From an uncultured Porphyromonadaceae bacterium (GTDB taxonomy: Bacteria > Bacteroidota > Bacteroidia > Bacteroidales > Barnesiellaceae), in contig UPYI01000006.1 in the NCBI GenBank assembly GCA_900538555.1, positions 1 to 64,000 of the forward strand: a DNA stretch of 64,000 nt, read 5' to 3'. A model generated the notes under the pieces. It was not told the origin of the DNA. It did not search any database and worked only from the letters and a program-made list of their open reading frames with translations. The position numbers and the translations under genes were made by a program. Below, piece by piece: positions 46,342 through 55,593 of this stretch (positions are counted from its first letter, which is position 1; every line of letters starts with the position of its first letter).

Positions 46342-46387
46342 AAATGATAAACGGGGATGTCGCTGTCGGCATCCCCGTTTATCATTT
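46342..46387. terminator. Bidirectional terminator between the DUF4301 and regulator genes
   Basis: An 18-bp perfect stem (AAATGATAAACGGGGATG with its complement) encloses a 10-base loop. Short A- and T-tracts at either end make it active for both convergent genes. Confidence 0.88.
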
Positions 46388-46395
46388 TTGTATTT

Positions 46396-48930
46396 TTATT
46401 GGCAAATATCGTTGAACGATTTTGAGTAGGGGATGCCTAACAACCGCTCGTATTCCGTGCAGAAAGCATCGTACGTATTCTTGGCGATTCCGATTTTCCC
46501 GTTTTTCACCAATACGCTACATTTCATCTGAATGGCGTTTTCGTCGGTCGGGTCGAACATGAATATGATGTCGGCTATTCGTGTCAGCAGATTGAAATCG
46601 GAGATGCTTCCGGAGCGTGCGATATTCCAAAGAGCGTCCTGCACATAGTTGGCATAATCCGATTTGAACGAGTCGATCCACTCTTGATGTACATAAGGAA
46701 GCGGTTGTCCGACAGCCAGCAGATCAAGCAAATCATACAATTCGTTCACGGCGATCTGTGTCTGGTTGCGCAATTGTCTGAGCGATTCGAATACCGTATA
46801 GTAGTCACAGAAAAAGCTGCTGTCGCATTGTGTCGCCCAATAGGTATTTGTATTGATCAGCTCGATACCGCCTATCTCTTCTAACAATACTTTCAACTTC
46901 CGGATCGATACCCGGCGGTTGTTCTGTGCGCTTTCTTTGCTTTTATCGAACCAGAGGGTTTCGCAAAGTGTATTGCTGGAAACTCCTTTACCGTTTTTCT
47001 GGGTATATAAAATAATCAGTATCAGCAAATGTTTCAATGTCGGCGTAAACGACTTGGTAATATCATTTCCGTTCTTGTCCCACACTTGGAAGCCTCCAAG
47101 GAAAAGAATAGCCGACCGGTGAGGCAAGGCTTTTGGGTGATGCTCGTCTGCAATATTCAATATCGCGGGATTTTGTCCGGTTGTGGTCGCATGCAGAGCC
47201 GTATTTCGTTTCTTCCGGCGGATCACGATAAATCCAACGATCGACAGCACCAGAAGCCCGATCAAAAAATATAGCCACAGCAAGTTGCCCGATCGGTGTT
47301 GCAGCGGTTGGATAATGCTCTGTTGCGATAACGGCGGGTAATGCAACGAATAAATTTCGATTCGGGAACTCTCTTTCTCATGGAAGAGGGTGACCGCATA
47401 CAGTTCTTTCTTTTCCGAGTCGAGATACAGCGAACAGAAGGCGTTTATGTCTTCAAACTGGAACGGGATGGTATCAGCCAATGTGTCGGAACTCCCGTCA
47501 GCCAGATCGAACGAACGCAATGTGATGCGGCTGTTCGTTTGGTTGTTCGGGAAACACAACGTATAGAACGATTGCCGTTCTTTGTCGAGAATCATGGAAT
47601 TGCACCCCACGAACGGTTCATCGGGTTTGTCGAGTGTCCATAGTTTGCGGGTATTTCCTGTCGCTGTATTCACAGCATACAGATCGTAATAATTGTAAGG
47701 TCCGAAATCCTGCAATCCGCTGGCGTGACCGTACCCTCCGAATATCAGAATGGAATCGCCCGACAGAACTCCTAATGACGCCAGATAGCGGGCAGGAATG
47801 GAATCGTGTATTTTCAGACGTTCCCATTGCGACATATCGCGATGGTGTTTGAGCAGTTCGTTACGATAGCGGTATTCGCCATATCCGCCGAAAGTGTACA
47901 GGTTGGAATCTGCGGTGGAAATGAACGCATTGTGATGGGAATGTACCGGATTGCGTAATATTTTGTCCTGCCGGCTCCAACGCTGTGTCTTGAAATTGAA
48001 TTTGGACACTACCGGTTGGTCGAAATCATACGACCAGAGTTCTCCGGTGGGCGGATAATAGATCAGCTGGTTGGAACTTACATAAAAAGGATTGCCTCCG
48101 AGCGGCACAATCGTATCGGTACGATCGTCGGCGGGAGAATAGACATATACATGGTTTTGATCGGCAAAGTAGATCAGATTCTCTTTTTCGTTGTATGCGG
48201 TCTGTGTATAATGTCCGCAGATGAGACTTTTGCGTTTCATCCATTTCGTATGTTTTTCGATCTCCCAAATCGGGTTGAATACCAATGCCGGCCGTGAAGA
48301 GATCGAATCATACACCTCCGCTTTCTGATGTTCCCGTAAAGCCCAATAGGCAACGGGGGTGCCGGAACTGTTGTCGATGCGAATATTCTTTATCGACATC
48401 GGCGGTACATCATACGCTCCGAATTTCGGATGATTGCAATAGCCGAATTGGAACCGGTATTTCGACAGGTCTTTATACGGACAGGGGAGTTGAATCGATT
48501 CGTCATTGAATGCGATTACAATTTCATTTTTCTTCTGATCGAGGGAGAAGAAAATATGAGCCCATTCATTTTTGTCGTAGGCTTCCAGTACCTTCGTACT
48601 GAACGGGACAAACAGATGGTTGCCCTCGATAAAACTTAATGATTTTCGACCGTCGGTATAGTTGGAAACCAAGTCGAAACAGACCGTGTCGTTCGCAATG
48701 ATGCGGAATATATATCCGTAGTTATGCAGCTCGGTACGGAATTGCAGATCGAAGTTCAAGGAAAAACCGTTCGGCAGATCGAAGTCCTTACCATCGTTCA
48801 GCAGCAAAGAGGTACGTTTTTCTTTGATGACTTGATGAGAAGAAAATTTTAATCCCGAGGATATATCGGCTGCCAGTATATAAGCGAAGGAAAAATAGAC
48901 CAAACAACAGAATAAGAATCCTTTTTTCAT
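46396..48930 (-). CDS. Membrane-spanning regulator: LamG-like and Kelch sensor, one membrane helix, SARP/BTAD-like output
   Basis: An 844-residue protein. A signal peptide (MKKGFLFCCLVYFSFAYILA) is followed by a concanavalin/LamG-like domain (about 25-190; GFSLNFDLQFRTELHNYGYIFRI, NEWAHIFFSLD). A Kelch/propeller region (about 235-530) has SNLYTFGGYGEYRYRNEL and DSILIFGGYGHASGLQDF. A membrane helix (about 548-570) is followed by a cytoplasmic winged-helix plus helical output (about 600-844; FLGGFQVWDKNGND, NNRRVSIRKLKVLLEEIGG) resembling SARP/AfsR DNA-binding and BTAD domains. No kinase or receiver domain is present, so it is a one-component transmembrane regulator. It faces the second PUL and probably controls it. 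Start at 48930, where the signal peptide begins. Confidence 0.8.
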   Translation of the reverse strand: MKKGFLFCCLVYFSFAYILAADISSGLKFSSHQVIKEKRTSLLLNDGKDFDLPNGFSLNFDLQFRTELHNYGYIFRIIANDTVCFDLVSNYTDGRKSLSFIEGNHLFVPFSTKVLEAYDKNEWAHIFFSLDQKKNEIVIAFNDESIQLPCPYKDLSKYRFQFGYCNHPKFGAYDVPPMSIKNIRIDNSSGTPVAYWALREHQKAEVYDSISSRPALVFNPIWEIEKHTKWMKRKSLICGHYTQTAYNEKENLIYFADQNHVYVYSPADDRTDTIVPLGGNPFYVSSNQLIYYPPTGELWSYDFDQPVVSKFNFKTQRWSRQDKILRNPVHSHHNAFISTADSNLYTFGGYGEYRYRNELLKHHRDMSQWERLKIHDSIPARYLASLGVLSGDSILIFGGYGHASGLQDFGPYNYYDLYAVNTATGNTRKLWTLDKPDEPFVGCNSMILDKERQSFYTLCFPNNQTNSRITLRSFDLADGSSDTLADTIPFQFEDINAFCSLYLDSEKKELYAVTLFHEKESSRIEIYSLHYPPLSQQSIIQPLQHRSGNLLWLYFLIGLLVLSIVGFIVIRRKKRNTALHATTTGQNPAILNIADEHHPKALPHRSAILFLGGFQVWDKNGNDITKSFTPTLKHLLILIILYTQKNGKGVSSNTLCETLWFDKSKESAQNNRRVSIRKLKVLLEEIGGIELINTNTYWATQCDSSFFCDYYTVFESLRQLRNQTQIAVNELYDLLDLLAVGQPLPYVHQEWIDSFKSDYANYVQDALWNIARSGSISDFNLLTRIADIIFMFDPTDENAIQMKCSVLVKNGKIGIAKNTYDAFCTEYERLLGIPYSKSFNDICQ

Positions 48931-48966
48931 AAGTATCGAATAAGTATAATGTGTATAAGCGATGAA

Positions 48967-48997
48967 CAAAGTTATATATTAGATTGAAATCTCCAAA
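48967..48997 (-). promoter_or_regulatory. Promoter of the transmembrane regulator (TTTG-N19-TAACTTTG)
   Basis: On the minus strand TTTG (48994-48997) and TAACTTTG (48967-48974) are 19 nt apart, an exact consensus. The start codon follows 37 nt downstream. Confidence 0.75.
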
Positions 48998-49132
48998 GCA
49001 AAAAAAAGATTTGTATTTTTCTTTATTCAAATTAATAAAATATGTCCGGAGTTATTTTTTTTATTTTACGGACAGGAGAATTATCGGACGGATATTAATA
49101 AATAATTAATGGTGTACATCGGGGTCCGACCG

Positions 49133-49140
49133 TACTTTTG
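49133..49140 (+). promoter_or_regulatory. -7 box (TACTTTTG) of the second PUL
   Basis: An exact TAnnTTTG match 35 nt before ATG 49175, with no consensus -33 box. A missing -33 box fits a promoter that needs an activator. It faces away from the regulator promoter across about 135 nt, where an operator may lie. Confidence 0.5.
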
Positions 49141-49174
49141 CCTCCAAAAACTGCACGTAAAGAAAAGTAAAACA

Positions 49175-50785
49175 ATGAAACGATTGAACAAAGTTTGTGC
49201 TTGGGCAGGTTGCGCTTTTGCGCTTTTCGCCTGTACATCCAATTCGTATCAGGGAAAAGTTCCGCCCGAATCGGGACAATTTTTTAAGACCCGGATGTCG
49301 TCCGAAATATTCGTAGGAGATTGCCGGCAAGATTCCGCCCTTTGTAAAATGATCTCTACGGCACTGCAAGGTGTCGTAAATCAGGATTCGGCAGAGGTGT
49401 ATCTTTTCTTGGGCAACCACCATGTCGATCAACTCGACGATACCGGACGTCCGTACACGGTATTGCCGCATAGTGCCGGTGTCGGTGCTTCCGGTTTGTT
49501 TTCGTTGATAGATAACTATTCCGATCGTTTTTCGCACATATATATATGGACACCCGAAGAAGATTGGACTTGGAACATGGCATTGATGCTTTCGGCGCGT
49601 TATCGCGGAATGCCTCTGACTCGGGAAATTGCCGAACTTGTGATAGCCCGTACGGATTGGCAAGGGAAAGTAATAGACCTGACCGGCCGTTGGCAAAGTA
49701 AAAAAGCCGCTTACGACTGGGCGATAACGGAATTGATGCCGGGATGCCATAGAAATGTATTGTTTTCGGTCGGGCTGCGGAACGACTGGCATGGTGCTCC
49801 GTGGACGTTGTACGATTATACGACCGCATCCAAAGGATTTGCTTTTTGGCTTGACGACCGGGATGAGAGAGAGCAGCAGATAATTCGCGAAATATGTCGC
49901 GCCGGCGCATATAAACCGGGGTCTATCGTCATGGGGTATGCCAAGAGCGGAGACGATTTGTTATCGACCGTGAATAACTACGGTATCGGTTATGTAGTCA
50001 GTGATTATTATGCGAACGGTAGTTTTTGGTGTGCATATCCCAACCGTTCGTTTTATCAGCCCGAAGGCAAGGCAAAAGATGTTCAGCCCGGTAAGATTTA
50101 CGTAAGTATTATATTCAGCGACGGAGACAATCTGCAATTCGATCAGAACGCTTTGTACGAGATGTGGGCGAACGATACGTTGCGGGGAGAGGTACCGGTT
50201 GGCACGACAATGGCTGCCGGATTGCAGGAAATCAATCCGTTCTTGCTGGAATGGTTCTACAAACACAAAAGCGACAACGACGAGTTGGTGGCAGGACCGT
50301 CTGGATACCAGTTCATATACGGACGGGATTACCAGCCGGAAGGGTATGAAACTTGGCTCGAAAATAATCGCCGTTGGCTGAATGCGGCAGGATTTCATAC
50401 CGCCTGCTTCTGGCATGCCACTTATGGGACGGAATGTTTCGACCGCTTTATCGAGACAGCCGGATTACAAGGTATATTCGATGGCGATGACAAGGTCGGT
50501 ATAGCTTATAAAGACGGAGTAATTATCATGAACCAAGGGGAGCATATTTGCCGGGAGGGAGAGATGTACAATGCCTTGATCCGGCTGACTCCCGACGAAA
50601 CGGCACCCGTTTTTGTCAATCTATATCCGATCGCTGCGGAATATGGACGTGGCGGAGGCATAGCAAAGCTGAAACGAGAGATAGACCGTCTTGAAGCCGA
50701 ACGCCCCGGAGTGTATGAGTATATGTTGCCCAAAGATCTGGCAGTTTCGGCAGCCCGGTATTTCGAGCGTAATTCTAAAAAATAA
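49175..50785 (+). CDS. Exported lipoprotein, GxGYxYP-type putative glycoside hydrolase
   Basis: A 536-residue protein with lipobox LFAC (cysteine about residue 20). The C-terminal half has VAGPSGYQFIYGRDYQPEGY, close to the GPSGxGYxYP motif that names the GxGYxYP family, and IIFSDGDNLQFDQNALYEMW with acidic residues suitable for catalysis. The N-terminal half (LFLGNHHVDQLDDTG) is the family's second domain. Activity has not been established, to my knowledge. ATG 49175 is used because the promoter lies downstream of an earlier in-frame ATG (49109). Its stop is followed at once by repeat copy C. Confidence 0.65.
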   Translation: MKRLNKVCAWAGCAFALFACTSNSYQGKVPPESGQFFKTRMSSEIFVGDCRQDSALCKMISTALQGVVNQDSAEVYLFLGNHHVDQLDDTGRPYTVLPHSAGVGASGLFSLIDNYSDRFSHIYIWTPEEDWTWNMALMLSARYRGMPLTREIAELVIARTDWQGKVIDLTGRWQSKKAAYDWAITELMPGCHRNVLFSVGLRNDWHGAPWTLYDYTTASKGFAFWLDDRDEREQQIIREICRAGAYKPGSIVMGYAKSGDDLLSTVNNYGIGYVVSDYYANGSFWCAYPNRSFYQPEGKAKDVQPGKIYVSIIFSDGDNLQFDQNALYEMWANDTLRGEVPVGTTMAAGLQEINPFLLEWFYKHKSDNDELVAGPSGYQFIYGRDYQPEGYETWLENNRRWLNAAGFHTACFWHATYGTECFDRFIETAGLQGIFDGDDKVGIAYKDGVIIMNQGEHICREGEMYNALIRLTPDETAPVFVNLYPIAAEYGRGGGIAKLKREIDRLEAERPGVYEYMLPKDLAVSAARYFERNSKK

Positions 50786-50830
50786 ATTAAACCGAGAGCA
50801 GAGCCGAACTTGTTCGGGCTATGCCGAGGT
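50786..50830 (+). repeat. Short relative of the post-stop structured repeat, copy C
   Basis: This starts on the base after a TAA stop, as in copies A and B. It keeps the core: AAAC, then CCGAG-AGCAGA, a hairpin (CCGAA, loop CTTG, TTCGG), then TATG-CCGAG-GT. The flanking direct repeat is CCGAG on both sides here but CCGGG on both sides in copies A and B. It lacks about 9 bases on the left and the extended right arm. Function unknown. Confidence 0.5.
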
Positions 50831-51019
50831 GAGAAAAGATATATGAGTATGAAGAAAAAGCGGACGGGTTTCGATGTGGAATAAGCGATCCGATATGAGA
50901 GGAGAATTTTAATGATTAATTGCGGGTCTTGATGTTAAAAGTGCGTCGATGGCACAAATTTATACTTTCGGGACGACAATATTAATGATAAATTAATGCT
51001 CCTTTTTACGATCGGTTTC

Positions 51020-51027
51020 TATTTTTG
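51020..51027 (+). promoter_or_regulatory. Candidate -7 box (TATTTTTG) before the GH92 pair
   Basis: An exact TAnnTTTG match 49 nt before ATG 51076. An in-frame TTG upstream (51025) lies inside it and is not the start. No clear -33 box. Between copy C and this box (50831-51019) I see nothing else. Confidence 0.4.
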
Positions 51028-51075
51028 CTTTCGAATTCATTACGCCAGAAAAGAAAACCTGAAAAGAGGAAGATC

Positions 51076-53349
51076 ATGAAAAATAAAATCAATATAATAT
51101 TATTACTGTTCGTGTGCGGACTTCCGCTGTGGGGTGCGACGACACCGGTCGATTATGTAAATCCGTTGGTCGGTACTCTTTCCAAGAGGTCGCTTTCTAC
51201 GGGAAATACATATCCGGCGATTGCCATGCCGTGGGGTATGAACTTCTGGGTGCCGCAGACCGGAGAGATGGGGAATACATGGAGTTATGTTTATACCGAC
51301 GATAAAATTATCGGATTCAAGCAAACCCATCAACCGAGCCCTTGGATCGGCGACTACGGACAATTCTCCGTTATGCCGGTGACCGGACATAAGATAGGGC
51401 AACAGGAACGCGCCAGTTGGTATTCTCACAAAGCGGAAGTCGCAACCCCTTATTATTATAATGTATATCTTGCCGATCATGATATTCTGGCGGAATTGAC
51501 CCCGACGGAACGTTCGGCGGTTTTCCGTTTCACGTTTCCGGAAACCGATTCGGCGTATGTCGTGATCGATGCTTTCGACAATGGATCTTATATCAGAATC
51601 GATGCTGAAAAAGGAATTGTAACGGGATATACTACTAAAAATTCGGGCGGAGTGGCATCCGATTTCAAAAATTATTTTGTAGTCGAGTTCGATACGCCTT
51701 TTGCTTCGGCAGAGGTTTGGGAGAGTTCGAAGGTACAAACCGGTAAGCAGGAACTGCAAGGCAACCACACCGGTGCGATTATCGGATTCAAAACCGGGAG
51801 GAAACAGATCGTACAGGCACGGGTAAGTTCTTCTTTTATCACTACTGAGCAGGCAATGCTGAATTTGAAAGAGGTGAAAGGGAAAACGTTCGAGCAGGTA
51901 AAACAATCGGCAAAAGATCGGTGGAACGATGTATTGGGACGCATTCAGATCGAAGGCGGAACAGTAGATCAATACCGCACATTCTATTCTTGCCTCTATC
52001 GCTCGTTATTGTTCCCGCGCAAACTGTATGAGATCGATGCATCGGGCGAAGCCGTACATTATAGTCCGTACAAAGGCGGTGTGAAAAAAGGATACTTGTA
52101 TACCGATACCGGATTCTGGGATACATTCCGGGCTTTGTTCCCCTTCCTGAATCTGCTCTATCCGTCGGTCAATGAGGAAATACAAGCCGGATTGGCGAAT
52201 ACCTATAAGGAGAGCGGATTCCTGCCCGAATGGGCAAGTCCCGGACATCGGTTCTGCATGGTCGGTAACAACTCGGCTTCGGTGGTTGCGGATGCTTTTC
52301 TGAAAGGAATCGGTACGGAGCATAGCGACGTATTGTATGAAGCCCTGTTGAATGCAACCGACAAAGTACATCCGGATGTTCCCTCTACCGGACGATGGGG
52401 TGCGGAATATTACAATCGCATCGGTTACATTCCTTACGATGTGAATATTCCCGAAAATGTAGCCCGGACATTGGAATATGCCTACGACGACTGGTGTATT
52501 TCAAAAATGGCGGAGCGTATGGGGCGTCCCCGGCAGGAGATCGACCTGTTCCGTAGTCGCAGTCTGAACTATAAGAATGTATTCGATAAAGAACATTTGC
52601 TGATGCGCGGCCGCAATGAAGACGGAACATTCCAATCGCCTTTTAATCCCTATAAATGGGGTGATGCTTTTACCGAAGGTAACAGTTGGCATTATACATG
52701 GAGCGTGTTCCATGATGTGCAGGGACTTATCGATTTGATGGGCGGGCGCGAACGATTCATCACCATGCTCGATTCCGTTTTTGTCGTACCTCCCGTATAT
52801 GACGATAGCTATTACGGTTACTGCATCCATGAGATAAAGGAAATGCAAATCATGAACATGGGTAACTATGCGCATGGCAATCAGCCCATTCAGCACATGC
52901 TGTACCTGTATAACTATGCCGGAGAACCGTGGAAAACCCAATATTGGGTGCGCGAGGTGATGGATAGAATGTACACGGCTGCCCCCGACGGATATTGTGG
53001 CGACGAAGACAACGGACAGACTTCGGCATGGTATGTATTCTCTGCTTTGGGGTTCTATCCGGTGTGTCCGGCTTCCGATCAATATGTTATCGGCACGCCG
53101 CTGTTCGGAAAAGTAACCTTGACTTTGGAGAACGGAAATAAGGTTGTACTTCGGGCTGCCGGAGTCGATTCAGATAATCGCTATATCGATGCCGTACGTT
53201 TAAACGGTAAAAAATATACACGGAACTGGTTTTCATATTCCGACCTGATGCAGGGTGCGACGATCGAATATAAAATGAGTTCCCAACCGAACAAATCACG
53301 AGGTACAAACCCCAAAGATTTTCCTTATTCGTTAAGCAATGAAAAATAA
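51076..53349 (+). CDS. GH92 family alpha-mannosidase with Gln in place of the catalytic acid
   Basis: A 757-residue exported GH92 with signal peptide (ends near LWGA), YVNPLVGTLSKRSLSTGNTYPAIAMPWGMNFW, and the (alpha/alpha)6 domain. The catalytic-acid motif reads YAHGNQPIQHM: Gln603 replaces the Glu found in GNEP of most members. The downstream acidic motif GDEDNGQTSAW is kept. As I recall, the Gln form is known in GH92 enzymes acting on mannose-1-phosphate linkages, where the leaving group needs no acid. That would predict phosphomannan activity, which is inference. Overlaps the next GH92 gene by 11 nt. Confidence 0.9.
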   Translation: MKNKINIILLLFVCGLPLWGATTPVDYVNPLVGTLSKRSLSTGNTYPAIAMPWGMNFWVPQTGEMGNTWSYVYTDDKIIGFKQTHQPSPWIGDYGQFSVMPVTGHKIGQQERASWYSHKAEVATPYYYNVYLADHDILAELTPTERSAVFRFTFPETDSAYVVIDAFDNGSYIRIDAEKGIVTGYTTKNSGGVASDFKNYFVVEFDTPFASAEVWESSKVQTGKQELQGNHTGAIIGFKTGRKQIVQARVSSSFITTEQAMLNLKEVKGKTFEQVKQSAKDRWNDVLGRIQIEGGTVDQYRTFYSCLYRSLLFPRKLYEIDASGEAVHYSPYKGGVKKGYLYTDTGFWDTFRALFPFLNLLYPSVNEEIQAGLANTYKESGFLPEWASPGHRFCMVGNNSASVVADAFLKGIGTEHSDVLYEALLNATDKVHPDVPSTGRWGAEYYNRIGYIPYDVNIPENVARTLEYAYDDWCISKMAERMGRPRQEIDLFRSRSLNYKNVFDKEHLLMRGRNEDGTFQSPFNPYKWGDAFTEGNSWHYTWSVFHDVQGLIDLMGGRERFITMLDSVFVVPPVYDDSYYGYCIHEIKEMQIMNMGNYAHGNQPIQHMLYLYNYAGEPWKTQYWVREVMDRMYTAAPDGYCGDEDNGQTSAWYVFSALGFYPVCPASDQYVIGTPLFGKVTLTLENGNKVVLRAAGVDSDNRYIDAVRLNGKKYTRNWFSYSDLMQGATIEYKMSSQPNKSRGTNPKDFPYSLSNEK

Positions 53350-55570
53350 GAAGCTAATAACCGGACATGTTTTGGCAATCGCTCTGTCTCTGCTTTTGAC
53401 AGGAACGTATGGTTGCAGTGGAAACACTGAGCCCAGTCTCACCGATTGGGTCGATCCCTACATCGGGACTGGTGGACACGGTCACACTTTTCTGGGTGTA
53501 GCAGCTCCATTCGGGGCTCTTCAATTAGGACCTACCAACATCAATAAAGGATGGGACTGGTCGTCGGGATACCACTATTCCGATTCGGTACTCATCGGGT
53601 TCTCTCATTTACATTTGAACGGCACGGGATGCTGCGATTCGGGCGACTTGCTCTTTATGCCTTATACCGGATCGTTGAAAAAAGAACCGGGCACGCAGGA
53701 AAACCCGACTTCGGGACATGGCTCTCACTATTCGCACGAACGGGAAACCGCGCGAGTAGGGTACTATTCGGTGATGTTGGACGACTACAATACATTGGTT
53801 GAACTTACGGCTACCGAACGGGTAGGATTTCACCGTTATACATTCCCATCCGAAACGATCGGGAAACAGATGATGATAGATTTGAAAAGCGGATATGGCG
53901 ATGACCGTACGTTGGAAAGCTATATCGAACAGACGGACGAATATACCGTTAGCGGGTATCGTTATTCGACCGGCTGGTCTAAGGGTACGCAGCAAATCTA
54001 TTTTACGGCAAAATTCTCACAACCGGTTTCAGCCGTATTGTTGAACGGTTCGGACGAGGTTGCCGGACAATCGTTGAAAGCGCAAGGCGTCAAAGCCAAT
54101 GTCCGCTTTGCCGATAATGTGCGGGAAGTATTGATAAAAGTCGGCGTTTCGCCGGTAAGCATACAAAATGCGACGGAGAATATCGCAGCGGAACTCCCGG
54201 GTTGGAATTTTGAGGATGTGGTTGCCGAAACAACGGATCGTTGGGAAAAAGAGTTGTCGAAAGTTCGGGTGGAAAGCAATGATTCGGTAGCGCAACGGAT
54301 ATTCTATACCGGATTGTATCATGCTTTCCTGCAACCGATTCTTTTCAACGACCGGAACAACGATTATCGGGGTGCCGACGGGCAGGTGTACGAGAATGCA
54401 CCGTTCACCAACTATACCGTATTCTCTTTGTGGGATACCTATCGGGCGGCACATCCGATGTACACGATTCTGCAACCCGAGCGGGTTTCCGATTTCGTGA
54501 AGTCCATGCTGGCGATATACGACCAGAAAGGTTGCTTGCCGGTGTGGCATTTGTACGGATCCGATACTTACGAGATGATCGGAATACAATCGGTACCGGT
54601 GATTGCCGACGCGATACTGAAAGGGTTCAACAGCTTCAATTACGAACAGGCTTACAATGCCATGAAACAATCGATGTTGAGCGATTACAAAGGATTGAAA
54701 TATGTACGTGAAAACGAATATATACCAGCCGATAAAGAGGGTGAAAGCGTAGCCAAAGGTTTGGAATATGCGCTTGCCGACTGGTCGGTAGCACAAGTCG
54801 CCAAAAAATTGGGTAAAGAAGATGATTATAGGTTGTTTATGGAACGTGCGGGTTATTATCGCCACTATTGGGATGCTTCGAGCCGATTCTTCCGGGGAAA
54901 GAATTCCGATGGAAACTGGCGCAAGGATTTTAACCCGTTCCGTTCCGAACATCGCTCCGACGACTATTGCGAAGGTAATGCCTGGCAATATGTATGGCTG
55001 GTTCCTCACGATGTAGAGGGGTTGATCGACTTGATGGGCGGCAGAGAGGCATTTACCCAGAAACTCGATTCCCTCTTTGTACTGAACGAATCGATGGGGG
55101 AAAAAGCGTCGAGCGATATTTCCGGCTTGATCGGACAATATGCCCACGGTAATGAACCGGGACATCATATCGTTTATCTGTATACCAAAGCCGGAAAACC
55201 CGAAAAGACACAAGAAAAAGTGCGGTATATACTCCGGAACATGTATCACGACCAACCGGACGGATTGCAAGGTAACGAAGATTGCGGACAAATGTCGTCG
55301 TGGTATGTTCTCTCCGCTTTGGGATTCTATCCGGTTGAACCGGCTGGCGGAGAATATGTTTTGGGGGCACCGTTATTCGATCGTGCGGTGATCGAATTGC
55401 CGAAAGGTCTCTCTTTCGAAATCGTCGCACACAATAACAAACCGGAAAATTGTTATGTGCAATCGGTCGAATTGAACGGAAAACCCTACGATAAAACGTA
55501 CATCACGCAGCAGGATATTATGCAAGGAGGAATTCTTGAATTTACCATGAGTAACAAACCAAATAAATAA
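53339..55570 (+). CDS. GH92 family alpha-mannosidase (lipoprotein)
   Basis: A 743-residue GH92 lipoprotein with lipobox TYGC followed by SGNTE. WVDPYIGTGGHGHTFLGVAAPFGALQLGPTN opens the beta-sandwich domain. The acid motif is the normal YAHGNEPGHHI (Glu606) with GNEDCGQMSSW downstream. It should be a calcium-dependent exo-alpha-mannosidase at the cell surface or outer periplasmic face. Translationally coupled to the preceding Gln-variant GH92, so the two probably act in sequence on one substrate. Confidence 0.93.
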   Translation: MKNKKLITGHVLAIALSLLLTGTYGCSGNTEPSLTDWVDPYIGTGGHGHTFLGVAAPFGALQLGPTNINKGWDWSSGYHYSDSVLIGFSHLHLNGTGCCDSGDLLFMPYTGSLKKEPGTQENPTSGHGSHYSHERETARVGYYSVMLDDYNTLVELTATERVGFHRYTFPSETIGKQMMIDLKSGYGDDRTLESYIEQTDEYTVSGYRYSTGWSKGTQQIYFTAKFSQPVSAVLLNGSDEVAGQSLKAQGVKANVRFADNVREVLIKVGVSPVSIQNATENIAAELPGWNFEDVVAETTDRWEKELSKVRVESNDSVAQRIFYTGLYHAFLQPILFNDRNNDYRGADGQVYENAPFTNYTVFSLWDTYRAAHPMYTILQPERVSDFVKSMLAIYDQKGCLPVWHLYGSDTYEMIGIQSVPVIADAILKGFNSFNYEQAYNAMKQSMLSDYKGLKYVRENEYIPADKEGESVAKGLEYALADWSVAQVAKKLGKEDDYRLFMERAGYYRHYWDASSRFFRGKNSDGNWRKDFNPFRSEHRSDDYCEGNAWQYVWLVPHDVEGLIDLMGGREAFTQKLDSLFVLNESMGEKASSDISGLIGQYAHGNEPGHHIVYLYTKAGKPEKTQEKVRYILRNMYHDQPDGLQGNEDCGQMSSWYVLSALGFYPVEPAGGEYVLGAPLFDRAVIELPKGLSFEIVAHNNKPENCYVQSVELNGKPYDKTYITQQDIMQGGILEFTMSNKPNK

Positions 55571-55593
55571 TCAAACATTAAATCAGTAATACA

